64,000 bases of DNA. Source: Corbicula japonica (lineage: Eukaryota > Mollusca > Bivalvia > Venerida > Cyrenidae). The notes beneath the pieces are model-generated. The model did not search any database. It saw only the letters and a list, made by a program, of their open reading frames with translations, and was not told the DNA's origin. Numbering within the stretch: position 1 is the stretch's first letter; every line of letters starts with the position of its first letter. The stretch spans positions 103,262 to 167,261 of the forward strand of contig JAZAYU010000732.1 of NCBI GenBank assembly GCA_038501625.1. The letters run 5' to 3'. Positions 12,490 through 22,768 of the stretch are shown here, piece after piece. The translations under genes and the position numbers were made by a program.

Positions 12490-12585
12490 GGCAGAATTAG
12501 TCAGTCCAACAATTCAATATGTGCACCTTGGACGTTCCTTTGTAAGAGCTCTAACACCATTTGTTACTGTAGATCACATGATGAC

Positions 12586-12604
12586 GAATCACTGGAGGTA
12601 CCAA
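12586..12604 (-). promoter_or_regulatory. Candidate primer-binding site
   Basis: In element orientation the 5' LTR is followed after two bases by TGGTACCTCCAGTGATTC. The initial TGG pairs with a tRNA CCA end, as expected for a PBS. The tRNA species was not assigned. Confidence 0.55.
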
Positions 12605-12606
12605 AA

Positions 12607-13625
12607 TGTAACCCTTTTTATATAATATGTGTGTCCATACACATGGAATAATTCAAACAACCAGGGGTGGTTACATATTTTAATCAGGTCCACAAGTTCA
12701 CACACAATACGCATCATAAATGTCTACATGCAATGTTGGTACAGTTGAGAACTCTATAACTGTAGAACTTAAGAACTTTAGAACTTGGGTCTGAAAATAT
12801 ATAAAAACAAGTGCATTCAATAAACAACTTGTGGTTAAAGATATCTTCCACAGGAAATACCAATCAATAATAAGCAATAAGCATTTTACCAAAATGATAC
12901 CTTAATATAAACTAAAACACTGATTGCCCATTGTTATTACTTAACCCTGTGCAAGCTACCCTGGTATAGTGGTCGTGGTTCTTATTTAAAATATATTTAA
13001 AATACAATAGTCCTTTACAATTGATATCTTAACAAACAATCATAAAATGACATTTACATTATAGCTTTACTTACACTGATGTATGCCATCAACACCCGCT
13101 CAAACAACACTTCTGCACTCTCTCCCAAGGTCTGTGGGGATGTGATATTAACTTGCTGCTGCAAACAATTGTTAATGATTATTAGACATGCAATCAGGTT
13201 AAAATGTTTAAACTTTAGAAAAGACAACCGATTGATGAAAAATGCCAAGATGGCTTCTGAATGAAAATGACTTTCAAACCGAATAAAAATAAAAGCAGGC
13301 GACTCAATTCACAAACCAATCGACAGGCAAATAACTCTACCTACCTAAATACTAAATATTACAGCACCTAATGTATTAAACTAATTTATCTCCTTTTAAA
13401 ATGTAAAATAAAGAGGTGCTACAACCGCACTCTAAAAACTTCTCGCGCCAACTGCTCATCATGAGAACTTTACCCCGTGAAGAACATAATTACCAAAAAG
13501 AAATGAACAAAAAGATAACTGATCGAAATAGTCTTTGCCACAGCAAATCAATCACATGATCTGTCCTAAAAACTGAAATAGATATATTCAATTAGATAAA
13601 TATATCAAATAAACACCCCGTCACA
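12607..13625 (-). repeat. 5' LTR of the Gypsy element
   Basis: 1019 bp, same length as the other LTR. One difference was seen by eye (CTCAAAC here, CTCCAAC in the 3' LTR). It carries the transcription control of the element by family analogy; no TATA box was assigned. Confidence 0.95.
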
Positions 13626-15217
13626 CTTATCCAGGGATGCATGCAAGACCGTCATAACTCTGTCTTTACTTCAATGTAGTTACTTCATTTTTGCATGCTA
13701 CCCTAGATATAAAAACAAATTGATAATCTGAAATAATATCATAATGAAATAAACGCAATGCAAAATCGTTAAATAAAACACTTACTTGTACAAAACCTTA
13801 AGAAAAATAAAATAATCTAAACATAGTAAATAAATTTCTTTGTTCCATGGGGTATGGTCAAATCCCATAGGAAAACAGGGTAGATCAAGATCAGCCAGCT
13901 CATCTGTGCCATCTGATCAGAAACTACATTGTTTGCTTTTAGATTCATGCCATAAAAGTTGTACATGTATCTACGTCATGAAGGGTTTAAGACCCTTTTT
14001 ATTTCATGACAAACAAAATATTCATTTTGAACGTTTTGACAATAAATTTTTTAACATTTAATTTTCTTTACAACAAAAAAGTCTGTAATATTATAATGAT
14101 CAAACTTGTTATTCAAAATACAAATGTATGTATGAAGTTACCATTTAAACAAACCAATACTACTGCAAAATATCTTGATGACAGCGAGATTAGAACATGT
14201 AAATACACTGTTTTAAACAACATTTTCTGGAATATTGTGGTTTTATTTATAATAATATGTGGAGTCTAATTTTCACATAAATGACATTTTTGCATGAATA
14301 TAAATTTGCGCAGTGGTATTTTTCTCATAGGATAGGATTTTTTGTTGTAGGTATTAGCTGGGATTTGATTTCGTGCATCATGCCCGTGGTGGGATACATG
14401 CTAAAGTTAAACCATCATGAAATATAATCATACTACAGTATTTAACAATTATTGTTTGCAATATCCAACACTGTTTTCTTTCAATATTCATAATAAATTT
14501 ATGAAATAACTTTAGCACACAGTCAGTCATATTTCGGGGAATACCATCCTGTTCCGCCCTCGACCACGGCTGCATGGTTACATTTCAGGTGTGTGGCTAC
14601 ATATTACCCCATCTACTTCTCTAAGAATGGGATGTTTACATTCTGTGAACACTTAAACCTGGAAACCTGTCTTTTGTGTTCTTTTTTGTCAAACTGCAGC
14701 TCTAAAACTGAACATTGGTCATTCCTATCCTTCTCTTTGCAATTCCTATGCATCATGCACCACCAAGTCATCCTGGTTGCAGCCCCCAGTCCCTCTATAG
14801 TCGGAAGAACTTTTATTATGTCTCTCTTTTTTCTTACATCAAAATGTTAAGTGAATAATGAAAAAACATCTTTGAAGTTAGACATTTGAAAGACTTTTGT
14901 AGTGCGGTAGTCAGTTAAGATCCACGCCTTCGTCATCTGGAAAATACAAAAAAAAACATGCGCGACTGTTAGTTTGAACAAAACTGAAAAGCAAAATTAT
15001 AAGTTGTTTTGTGTAATCAGAGATTTATTTGAGGCAGAAATGAAAGTTTGTAAAAAAAAATATTTTTAAAATTTCATAATAAAATGTAAAATGTAAAGGT
15101 CCGCTTTCTAAATAATTTATCCTTAAACTGGTTATTTTATGTTCCGAGATCATACTTTACTCCTTTACTGCATGGAAAATGATTGTCATCCCATGGCAAA
15201 CACTGTAGATCCAGATA
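13626..15217. other. Unit 1 upstream flank, no gene seen
   Basis: Matches unit 2 at about 30473-32032 with scattered differences, including shared short open frames that follow the duplication and not a conserved protein. Contains GATCAGAT-type sequence around 13850-13930 related to the dispersed palindromic repeat described at 42538. Confidence 0.6.
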
Positions 15218-16085
15218 GATTGACGGCAACTGTACGAAGGTACCATTTCCCGTGACGAGCCCCATTCAATACAGTTAATAAAGGGCATCCATCTATAACA
15301 ATATTATTTTGCAAAAACATAGCACTGACCATGCTGACATAAATCAAAAATTAAACACAATACTATTTTAATGTTATTCATCAAGTGAATTCATATTGGC
15401 CTTGTTTTTGGGCCGAGGGTATTTATATTAGCTCGAGGCCGAAGGCCGAGGGCTAATGTGACTGCCCGAGGCCCAGTAACTTGGTCAATGTGAATTCACT
15501 AGATTATGACAATTTTATTAATTGACAGAATATTTATAGCATTTGTTATTTTCGGATTACTTGCAATCTTTGTGTGAACAACCCTTTGCTTCACTGATAG
15601 AACTTTTGAATCATAGATGAACTGGGTAGACCCAGAGTAAAGTCACTGGACTAATATGAGAATTAACTTTCATAAAAAGATAAAGAATATAATTTTTTAT
15701 ATAAAAGAGGAAAACGAATAATTTCTAATTTGTAGCTAATTTCCATCTCAATTTTTTTCTGAAAAAAAAACACCAAACAAAATAAAACAGTCTTAACGAC
15801 CACCTGCATTCAACACCCATCTTTAACAGCCATCTTGAATATGTCCTAATTGATATTTTGTTCTTTTTTACCTTATATACCTAATTGTTTACTTCACGGG
15901 ATATTGCTGTTATTCATGGGAAAGAAGAGTTTATCCGGACAGGCTGGCTATTGGTTTTTTTAATTATTAGGTCATTTCTAAACAAGAGGTTAACAGTTTA
16001 GATCCCGATCAGACGGCATGGATGTGCACATGCGATAAAACCCCCATATACGGAGTATAAGGTTAAATGCCGTCCATATTAAGGT
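15218..16085. repeat. Direct duplication inside unit 1, left copy
   Basis: About 870 bp, beginning GATTGACGGCAACTGTACGAAG, is repeated at 18150-19065. Unit 2 has a single equivalent (32033-32782 plus 34468-34665). It includes a hairpin around 15372-15500 (see finding). Confidence 0.85.
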
Positions 16086-16189
16086 GATATCATTTGTCAC
16101 AATATTCTGTTAAAGTGGGGGAAGTGTGGTGACCTATTTTCATAAAATTCATGTTATTTAATAATTATAAATCTTCCTATTACTTCAGA

Positions 16190-17440
16190 TATCAATTTTC
16201 AAGGAATCAACGCAACTGTTGCGCCATACATCGCCTCGAAATCGTAAATTTTTCTGTGAAAACACTTTAAAAACCGACTTTAAAAACCGACTTTAAATGA
16301 CAAAGTTATGGACAGGACACGACTTTGCTTTAAGTTTTTTTTCTGTGACCTTGACCTTTAAGGAAGAAATGCAAACGTTGTGCGCGACACGCCGTTTCAA
16401 TATGCTGATCATTTTTGTGAAATTATTTTAAAAACTGACTTCAAATCACAAAATTATGGACAGACAAGATTTTTCTACACTCATGCTGTGACCTTGACCT
16501 TCAGGGCAGCGACCCAAATCTTGCGCGACACGTCGTCTTAATAAGGTGTTTATGTGTGTGAAGTAATTTTTTAAATCTGACTTCAAATAACAAAGATTAT
16601 GGGCGTGACACAATTTTGCTACTAGTTCATGCTGTGACCTTGACCTTCAAGCTAGCGACCCTACTGTTGCGCGCTTCATGTCGTCTTAATATAATGACCT
16701 ACTTCAAATAACAAAGTTTTTGGCTGGAAACGATCTAGCTACAAGGTCATGCTGTGACCTTGAATATCAAGGAAGCGACCCTTATGTTGCGCGCGGCACG
16801 TCGCCACATCATGGTGATCATTTCTGTGAAATAATTTTAAAATCTGACTGCAAATAACAAAATTATCGACCTGACACCATTTTGCTACAAGTTCAAGCTG
16901 TGTCATTGACATTCAAGGTAGCGACCCAATGTTGCGCACCACACGTCCTCTCAATATGGTGATCATTTCTGTGAAAAAATTTTGAAAATTGACATCAAAT
17001 AACAAAGTTAAGGGCGGGAGACGATTTTGCTACAAGTTCATGCTCAGACCTGGACCTTCATGGTAGCGACCGAAATGTTGTGCGCGACATGTCGTCTCAA
17101 TATGGCGATCATTTCTGTTAAATAATTTTAAAGTCCGACTTCAAATAACAAAATTATGGGCCTGACACGATTTTGCTACCGGGTCATGCTGTGACCTTGA
17201 CTTTCAAGGTAGGGACCCTACTGTTGCGCGCGACATGTCGTCTTAATATGGTGATCATTTCTCTGAAATAATGTTTTAAACCCGACTTCAAATAACAAAT
17301 TTATGACCAAATACAATTTACTGCAAGGTCATACTGTGACTTTGACCTTCAAGAAGCTACCCGAATGTTATGCGCGACACGTCATCTCGATATGTTGAAC
17401 ATTTCTGGAAAATAATTTTAACTTTTAACCAATAATCTAA
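16190..17440. repeat. Tandem array, about 8 units of about 145 bp
   Basis: Each unit holds a GTGACCTTGACCTTCAAGG-like core (about 16336, 16490, 16635, 16754, 16900, 17048, 17192, 17336), a GTTGCGCGCGACACGTCGTC-like segment and TTCAAATAACAAA. Units are diverged from one another. Absent from the matching part of unit 2. Confidence 0.9.
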
Positions 17441-18149
17441 CTTAATATTTGGGGTGCGTCACGGGAAAACGTACCTTCGGTAATATTTTTTTTACATTCC
17501 AGTTCAAAAGTTTAAAATATTTGAAAATACATTACATTTTTCTATAATTTTTGTTTTCGGCCAGTTGAAAGATGGGTGGTTCAATATCCCAGATAATATT
17601 AAATATAAATATGGATATTGTTCAATCACCCCCAAGGATATACTTTCAGCTTTTTAAATTTCGCCTTTGGCGTTGTCTATGATATGCAGGTTAAGTATTC
17701 TAAGATCCCCTCTCAAAATTCTATTCAGTTTAGTTCCGCATTTGTTTTCTCGTTTAGGGCAAACCCATTCTTTTATCTGGGGACCACTGAACATAGAATG
17801 GTGTTAATCGGGAAAAACACATTGAAGGTTCTATGTTCACCGCCATATACATTCCATCGTTTCGGATGGATCAAAATTGTACTGTTTATTGGTGTTAATA
17901 TTGAGTTGCGCTCAACCCGAGGCTAGGCGGCGTGGGCAGTAATAAGCAATTCTATTGCTGCCCATGAAAAGGCTCAATCAAACCGAGCCTGCAATATTTT
18001 CATATTTGTCGTGGTGAAGGGTCTTCAAAATACCGTTTTCATCTATTATCATATCTTCAAAGAGTTTTGTTACACATTTTGGAAATGGTACTTCTAACGC
18101 GCAATGCAACAATTTATGTCGTCAGCTATCATTTATGACGTTATTTCAA
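17441..18149. other. Right part of the unit-1-specific insertion, no gene
   Basis: Contains an inverted match (about 17455-17480) to the CGAAGGTAC...TTTCCCGTGACG sequence found at 15236 and 18168. A 102-codon open frame at 17618-17926 has no recognisable motif and is not called a gene. Confidence 0.5.
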
Positions 18150-19065
18150 AGATTGACGGCAACTGTACGAAGGTACCATTTCCCGTGACGAGTCCCATTC
18201 AGTACAGTAAATAAAGGGCATCCATCTATAACAATATTATTTTGCAAAAACATTGCACTGACCATGCTGACATAAATCAAAAATTTAACACAATACTATA
18301 GTCTTTTTAATCAAGTGAATTCATATTTGCCTTGCTATTGGGCCAAGGATATCCATATTGGCGCGAGCCCGAAGGCCGAGGGCTTCTATGACTGCCCGAG
18401 GCCGAACAACATGGCCAATGTGAATTCACTTGACTAATGACAATTTTATTAATTAACAGAATAAAAACAATACGGGAATTGCTGGGCCAATATGAGAATT
18501 GCTGGGCCAATATGATATAGTTAATTAGGTATATTCTTGTCATATCAAAATATTTAAAGCATTTGTTTTTTTCCGATTATTTACAATCGTTGTGAATACA
18601 ACCCTTTGCTTCAAAGATATAACTTTTGAATCATAGATGAACTGTGTAGACCTGTAGACCCAGAGTAAAGTCACTGGACTAAAATGATTATTAACTTTCA
18701 TAAGAAGATAAAGAATACAATTTTTATATAAAAAAGCAAAATGAATAATTTCTAGTTTGATGCTAATTTCCACCTCATTTTTTTCTGGAAAAAACAACAA
18801 CACCATCTTTAACAGCCATCTTGAATATATTGATATTTTGTTCTTTGTTTACCTAATATACCTAATTGTTTACTTCACGGGATATTGCTGTTATTCAGGG
18901 CAAAAAGAGTATATTCGGACAGGCCGGCTATTGGGGTTTTGAATTATTAGGTCATTTCTAAACAAGAGGTTAACAGTTTAGATCCCGATCAGACGGCATG
19001 GATGTGCACATGCGATAAAACCCCCATATACGGAGTATAAGGGTAAATGCCGTCCATATTAAGTT
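18150..19065. repeat. Direct duplication inside unit 1, right copy
   Basis: Second copy of 15218-16085, ending with the same block GATCAGACGGCATGGATGTG seen at 16010 and 34600. It contains the hairpin at about 18300-18436. Confidence 0.85.
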
Positions 19066-19833
19066 AACATTCTTCCTAGTTAGTGTTTTATTTTGGCTCA
19101 CAATTTCGCCCCAATCATGTAAACTGAAAACGTCCTCTTTTTGTAAAAGATAAACATTTTTGTGTCTGCTGTGTATCTCAACAACCTACAGTGAGGCAAA
19201 CTACAGAAATCATCCCTTGATCTTACTAATCTTATCAAGATTATAAGCATAATTTCTAGCTCCAAAGTCATGCAAAATGCTTGCCTAAAGTATAAGGTCA
19301 GTTTTAGAAAGATGGAAGAGAATTGGAACTAATATGTTTTGAGAAAGGTTTATTAATTAATATGATATAGAACATTTAAATAAAAAACATAATTATATAC
19401 GATGTTATATTTTAAAATCTACATAAATTCCCAATCGTTCGTTGTATTTCACGAGTACACTTCATTACTGTCCATACCATGGGAGACAATCCAGATAGAG
19501 ATACCAATATTTTAATATATTTATTACCTCTCTTTGTTTTTATTAACACTGAAATAGAAACAGGAAGTTTAAAGTTTGTGAAAATTCCACTGGAAAAATG
19601 AACGAATCATTTTTTAAGTGAAAACGGCATTTTAAAGGTTAGCCTTTTTATATTTTCTTTGTTCTGTAATTCTTGAAAATATAAGTTTCTTTTAAAGCTA
19701 AGTTTACTTAAAAAGTTATGTTATACATAAACTATTTTATGTTTCTACATTTTCTGTGTCATATCTTAACATAACAAATAAAATAAAATACCAAGTTGAC
19801 AGAATGTTTAAAATAAAGTCACATGACAAACCA
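19066..19833. other. Proximal upstream region of copy A, no gene seen
   Basis: A block around 19550-19800 (AGGAAGTTTAAAGTTTGTG, AAATGAACGAATCATT) is shared with unit 2 (about 34975-35215) and with unit 3, where it appears twice. This makes it the best-conserved non-coding block upstream of the gene and a candidate regulatory region. Confidence 0.45.
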
Positions 19834-20010
19834 CAGTAAAACCCCTCATTTAGACCACCCCGAAATTAAGACCACATCGCTAATAAGACCACAATTCTAA
19901 TGTCCCATTTTGCAGATTTGCACTTTTTTTACACAAAATATAAAGACCATCCTAATATTAATACCACTTTTCCCAGTCCCAATGTGGGTCTTAATAGCAG
20001 GGTTTCACTG
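19834..20010. mobile_element. CAGTGAAACCC-ended MITE, unit 1 copy
   Basis: Starts CAGTAAAACCCCTC and ends GGGTTTCACTG, with internal short repeats of the type TTAAGACCAC. The CAGT...ACTG ends suggest a Tc1/mariner/pogo-like non-autonomous element. The same element sits at the matching place in unit 2 (35255-35442), so it predates the duplication. Confidence 0.7.
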
Positions 20011-20469
20011 GAAATATAAAGCTGTAAATATACTTCAACTACTGTGAATTCATTAATATTGGTGATTTACTTAGTTTCGTGGATTTCGGGGGAAATCGTT
20101 GCACAATTTTACACCCGTTACGAATTTAAGGAATTAAACTTAAACGTAGTTTACAAAATTGAGATCCCCGAAGTAAATACCCAAGAAAATAGTGTCTGAC
20201 GGAAAACCACGAAATAAACTATGTATGCCCACGAATAAGTGCATGGACAGTACTAATAAACACGCTATTATTTGACTTGGGCTTTCGTAATACCATATAA
20301 TTTGTACAAGATGTCTGGGGGAAAAACGTTGGTATACCCAGTTGGTCACTTTTTTGAAATTGGGTTATTTACACAAGTTTGGGAGTATGTAATTTACCGA
20401 GTGCCCGTCTATCAATGTTTGTCCTCGGACAAATCTAAATTGCATTATTGTATTGCGGTAAAATGTAGA

Positions 20470-20636
<167 letters not shown>

Positions 20637-20639
20637 TCG

Positions 20640-20659
20640 CTTTATTTTTCATTACCAGA
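20640..20659 (+). other. Predicted 3' splice site of copy A
   Basis: T-rich TTTATTTTTCATTACCAG is followed by a single A and the ATG at 20660. The same arrangement in all four gene copies supports a spliced 5' untranslated exon upstream. Confidence 0.65.
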
Positions 20660-22768
20660 ATGTTCCACCCGCCAGAGCATTGTCGTAATCTATCATTGAG
20701 GCTCTCCCAGGTTCTTGATGAGATAGGTGTCAATGAAGACCTGGTGATGAGGAGGAGAAGAGCATGGATGTTAGCAGAGACCATAGATAATATTTACATT
20801 AAGATAAACGATACACATTTATCATCGTTTAGATTTGGCAGTCAGACAGAGGGGTCAACAACATTAGGCCTCTGCTCGGACATTGATTGCCTTGGTAGAA
20901 ATAATGATATTAGAGTTCTAGCAGACTGGTCAGAATGGGAGCCTGACAGGAAACAGTATCTGATGGTACAAGATGATACAGTATCTCCTGGCTACTGTTT
21001 GCTACAAGCAGTGAGATCTGATGCTCCACTTCCTGAGCAACATATCGAGGATGAACACCATAGCAGAGATAATAGTAGCAGAGTACTGCTTAGACATTCA
21101 TTGTGTTTAGAACATGTAATTGATGGAGATATAAGACATGGTCCAGCCAGAGCGATCCATGCACAACCTGGCGGACATGATGTTGATGGAGTTGATGCAT
21201 TGCATTGTGCAACGTGGCCTACAGAAGCTGATGCCTGGTTACAACAGCAGTATGCCAGTGGCTGGCCAACAGAAGATATGAAGCGATATTCAGCAGAACA
21301 AGGATGTTTTGTTGTGCCAGTTGCCAGCAAGACAGGTGTGTACCAGGATCTGGAATGGAGAATATCTACCTCTCTTGCTGAGAGATGTTTAATGTGGAAC
21401 CTCAATATTACACAGCTGAGATGTTACATTCTTATGAAGATGATTATCAAAAGATTTTTCAATTCTAAATGTGGAGAATGTATTTCCAGTTTTATGTGCA
21501 AGAATTTATTATTCCAGTGTATAGCCGATTCTAGAGCAAGCAGTGAATGGAATGAAGGTAACTTAGTGACCTGTGTAAATCAGTGTTTGCAAGCTTTGCT
21601 TAACTGTGTATTAACAGAACATTGTCCTCATTTCATTATACCACAAAATAACCTACTTGCTGGTAAATTGTCTGCAGAAGTCAAACATCAACTTACAGAA
21701 GTCATGTGCAAGCTGACTGAGAACATAGAACAATCATTGCTGGCCATACAAATAGATGATCTTGGTAATCGTCTAACTGTAAAATCTGGTGCTATATCTG
21801 AAGTTTATTTGGTATCTAAACATGAGACTGCTATCACCGTGACTACAAGAATTGTGGACTTTACTGCTCACATGTTGTCTAAATATGTCAATCAGACTCT
21901 AAAAGATGTTTGCGAAAATGGTGATTCTGTTTACCAAATGCTTACTCTCCAAATATACAGGTTGTGTCAGCTGAATTTTGATGGCAGTAGACTGGAGCAA
22001 GCAGCAAGTAGACTTTATAAACAATTTCTCTGTTCTCACATAGGATCAATATCAGCATCTATAGATATACACAATTCTCGGGTTATATCTCGTGAAGCCC
22101 TGAGATGGTTTTCCTTCGGATTGAACTCGGATATCTCCTCAGGGAAGCTGAAACTGGCATCAGCATTGTACTGTGCTGGGGATCTAGAGAGATGTGAAAC
22201 ACTCCTGGCTACTCTGGAATGGCAGCAGTCACAAACAGCTGTATTATCACGATGTTATTGCTATAGACATACATTTACGAGTATAGTTTCAGACGACTTT
22301 ATGAATCTCTGCTATGAGAGGAATGAAGATGTAATAAAACAAAACATAGCCTTCTGTGTAAAATTTCTGCCTTGTGAGATTAACTGTATTCCATGTGAGC
22401 TGAGATATGAGATGTTCAGATCGACAGAAGAGGATCGGCCATATAGAGGTGAAAGCGACTTCTGGATGGACTGGGCCGTGGTGGACTCCCTACCGTACCT
22501 CCACTTCTTGCAGTACAAGGTCTACAGCCAGCTTCACATACCAGCAGATCAACAACAAGCTCTTGATAATCTGATCAGCACAATTGACACTGAATCTAAC
22601 CTTGGTCATAGAGAAACAGCACTGAATCTGCTAGGGCAGTGTATGGAACAGGAGAACAGACATGAAGAAGCTTTTCGTTGTTACATACTTTCATTGAATG
22701 TGAGGGCAAGAAATAATGCGGCGAAATGGCATGTGTGTAGACTGTTAGCTCGACAGTTTCAACATTGA
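20660..22768 (+). CDS. Mab-21/cGAS-like nucleotidyltransferase with C-terminal TPR-like module, copy A (intact)
   Basis: 702 codons in one exon. Residues 1-50: helical start with a basic patch RRRRAW (31-36). Nucleotidyltransferase signature: G60-S61, then D74-I-D76 after 12 residues; a later acid, D176 in DVDGVDALHC, sits just before the conserved W-P (186-187) where cGAS-family enzymes have their third metal ligand. Residues about 232-345 match the Mab-21 helical domain (WRISTSLAERCLMW, QLRCYILMK, ISSFMCKNLLF, PHFIIPQNNLLAGKL). Residues about 360-702 are an extra helical region; the end (about 630-700, ALDNLI, ALNLLGQCMEQENRHEEAFRCY) looks like TPR helices. No cGAS zinc ribbon is seen. Family members make cyclic dinucleotide-type signals on sensing ligands, or in Mab21-type proteins have lost activity. 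Here all three acids are present, so catalysis is plausible but unproven. It is the only undamaged copy. Confidence 0.92.
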   Translation: MFHPPEHCRNLSLRLSQVLDEIGVNEDLVMRRRRAWMLAETIDNIYIKINDTHLSSFRFGSQTEGSTTLGLCSDIDCLGRNNDIRVLADWSEWEPDRKQYLMVQDDTVSPGYCLLQAVRSDAPLPEQHIEDEHHSRDNSSRVLLRHSLCLEHVIDGDIRHGPARAIHAQPGGHDVDGVDALHCATWPTEADAWLQQQYASGWPTEDMKRYSAEQGCFVVPVASKTGVYQDLEWRISTSLAERCLMWNLNITQLRCYILMKMIIKRFFNSKCGECISSFMCKNLLFQCIADSRASSEWNEGNLVTCVNQCLQALLNCVLTEHCPHFIIPQNNLLAGKLSAEVKHQLTEVMCKLTENIEQSLLAIQIDDLGNRLTVKSGAISEVYLVSKHETAITVTTRIVDFTAHMLSKYVNQTLKDVCENGDSVYQMLTLQIYRLCQLNFDGSRLEQAASRLYKQFLCSHIGSISASIDIHNSRVISREALRWFSFGLNSDISSGKLKLASALYCAGDLERCETLLATLEWQQSQTAVLSRCYCYRHTFTSIVSDDFMNLCYERNEDVIKQNIAFCVKFLPCEINCIPCELRYEMFRSTEEDRPYRGESDFWMDWAVVDSLPYLHFLQYKVYSQLHIPADQQQALDNLISTIDTESNLGHRETALNLLGQCMEQENRHEEAFRCYILSLNVRARNNAAKWHVCRLLARQFQH

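Larger units (their letters stand above)
3954..13625 (-). mobile_element. Ty3/Gypsy-type LTR retrotransposon, 9.7 kb, minus strand
   Basis: Two 1019-bp direct repeats (3954-4972 and 12607-13625) bracket gag and pol reading frames on the minus strand. Ends are TG...CA. The flanking sequence CTTA (or CTTAT, one T being ambiguous) at 3950-3953 and 13626-13629 is a target-site duplication. The paralogous position in unit 2 (about 30470-30482) reads straight through as ATTACTTATCCAGG, an empty site. Order PR-RT-RNaseH-IN places it in Metaviridae-type elements. Only one base difference between the LTRs was spotted by eye (about 4449 versus 13102), so the insertion looks recent. No envelope-like frame was seen. 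Confidence 0.95.

Noticed and set aside
13840..14269. Frames shared between units 1 and 2 (for example near 30682-31130)
   Set aside because: Shared because of the segmental duplication; indels between units break frame and no motif is visible.
17618..17926. 102-codon frame on the + strand
   Set aside because: No motifs, sits in unit-1-specific repetitive insertion, and no splice or homology support.
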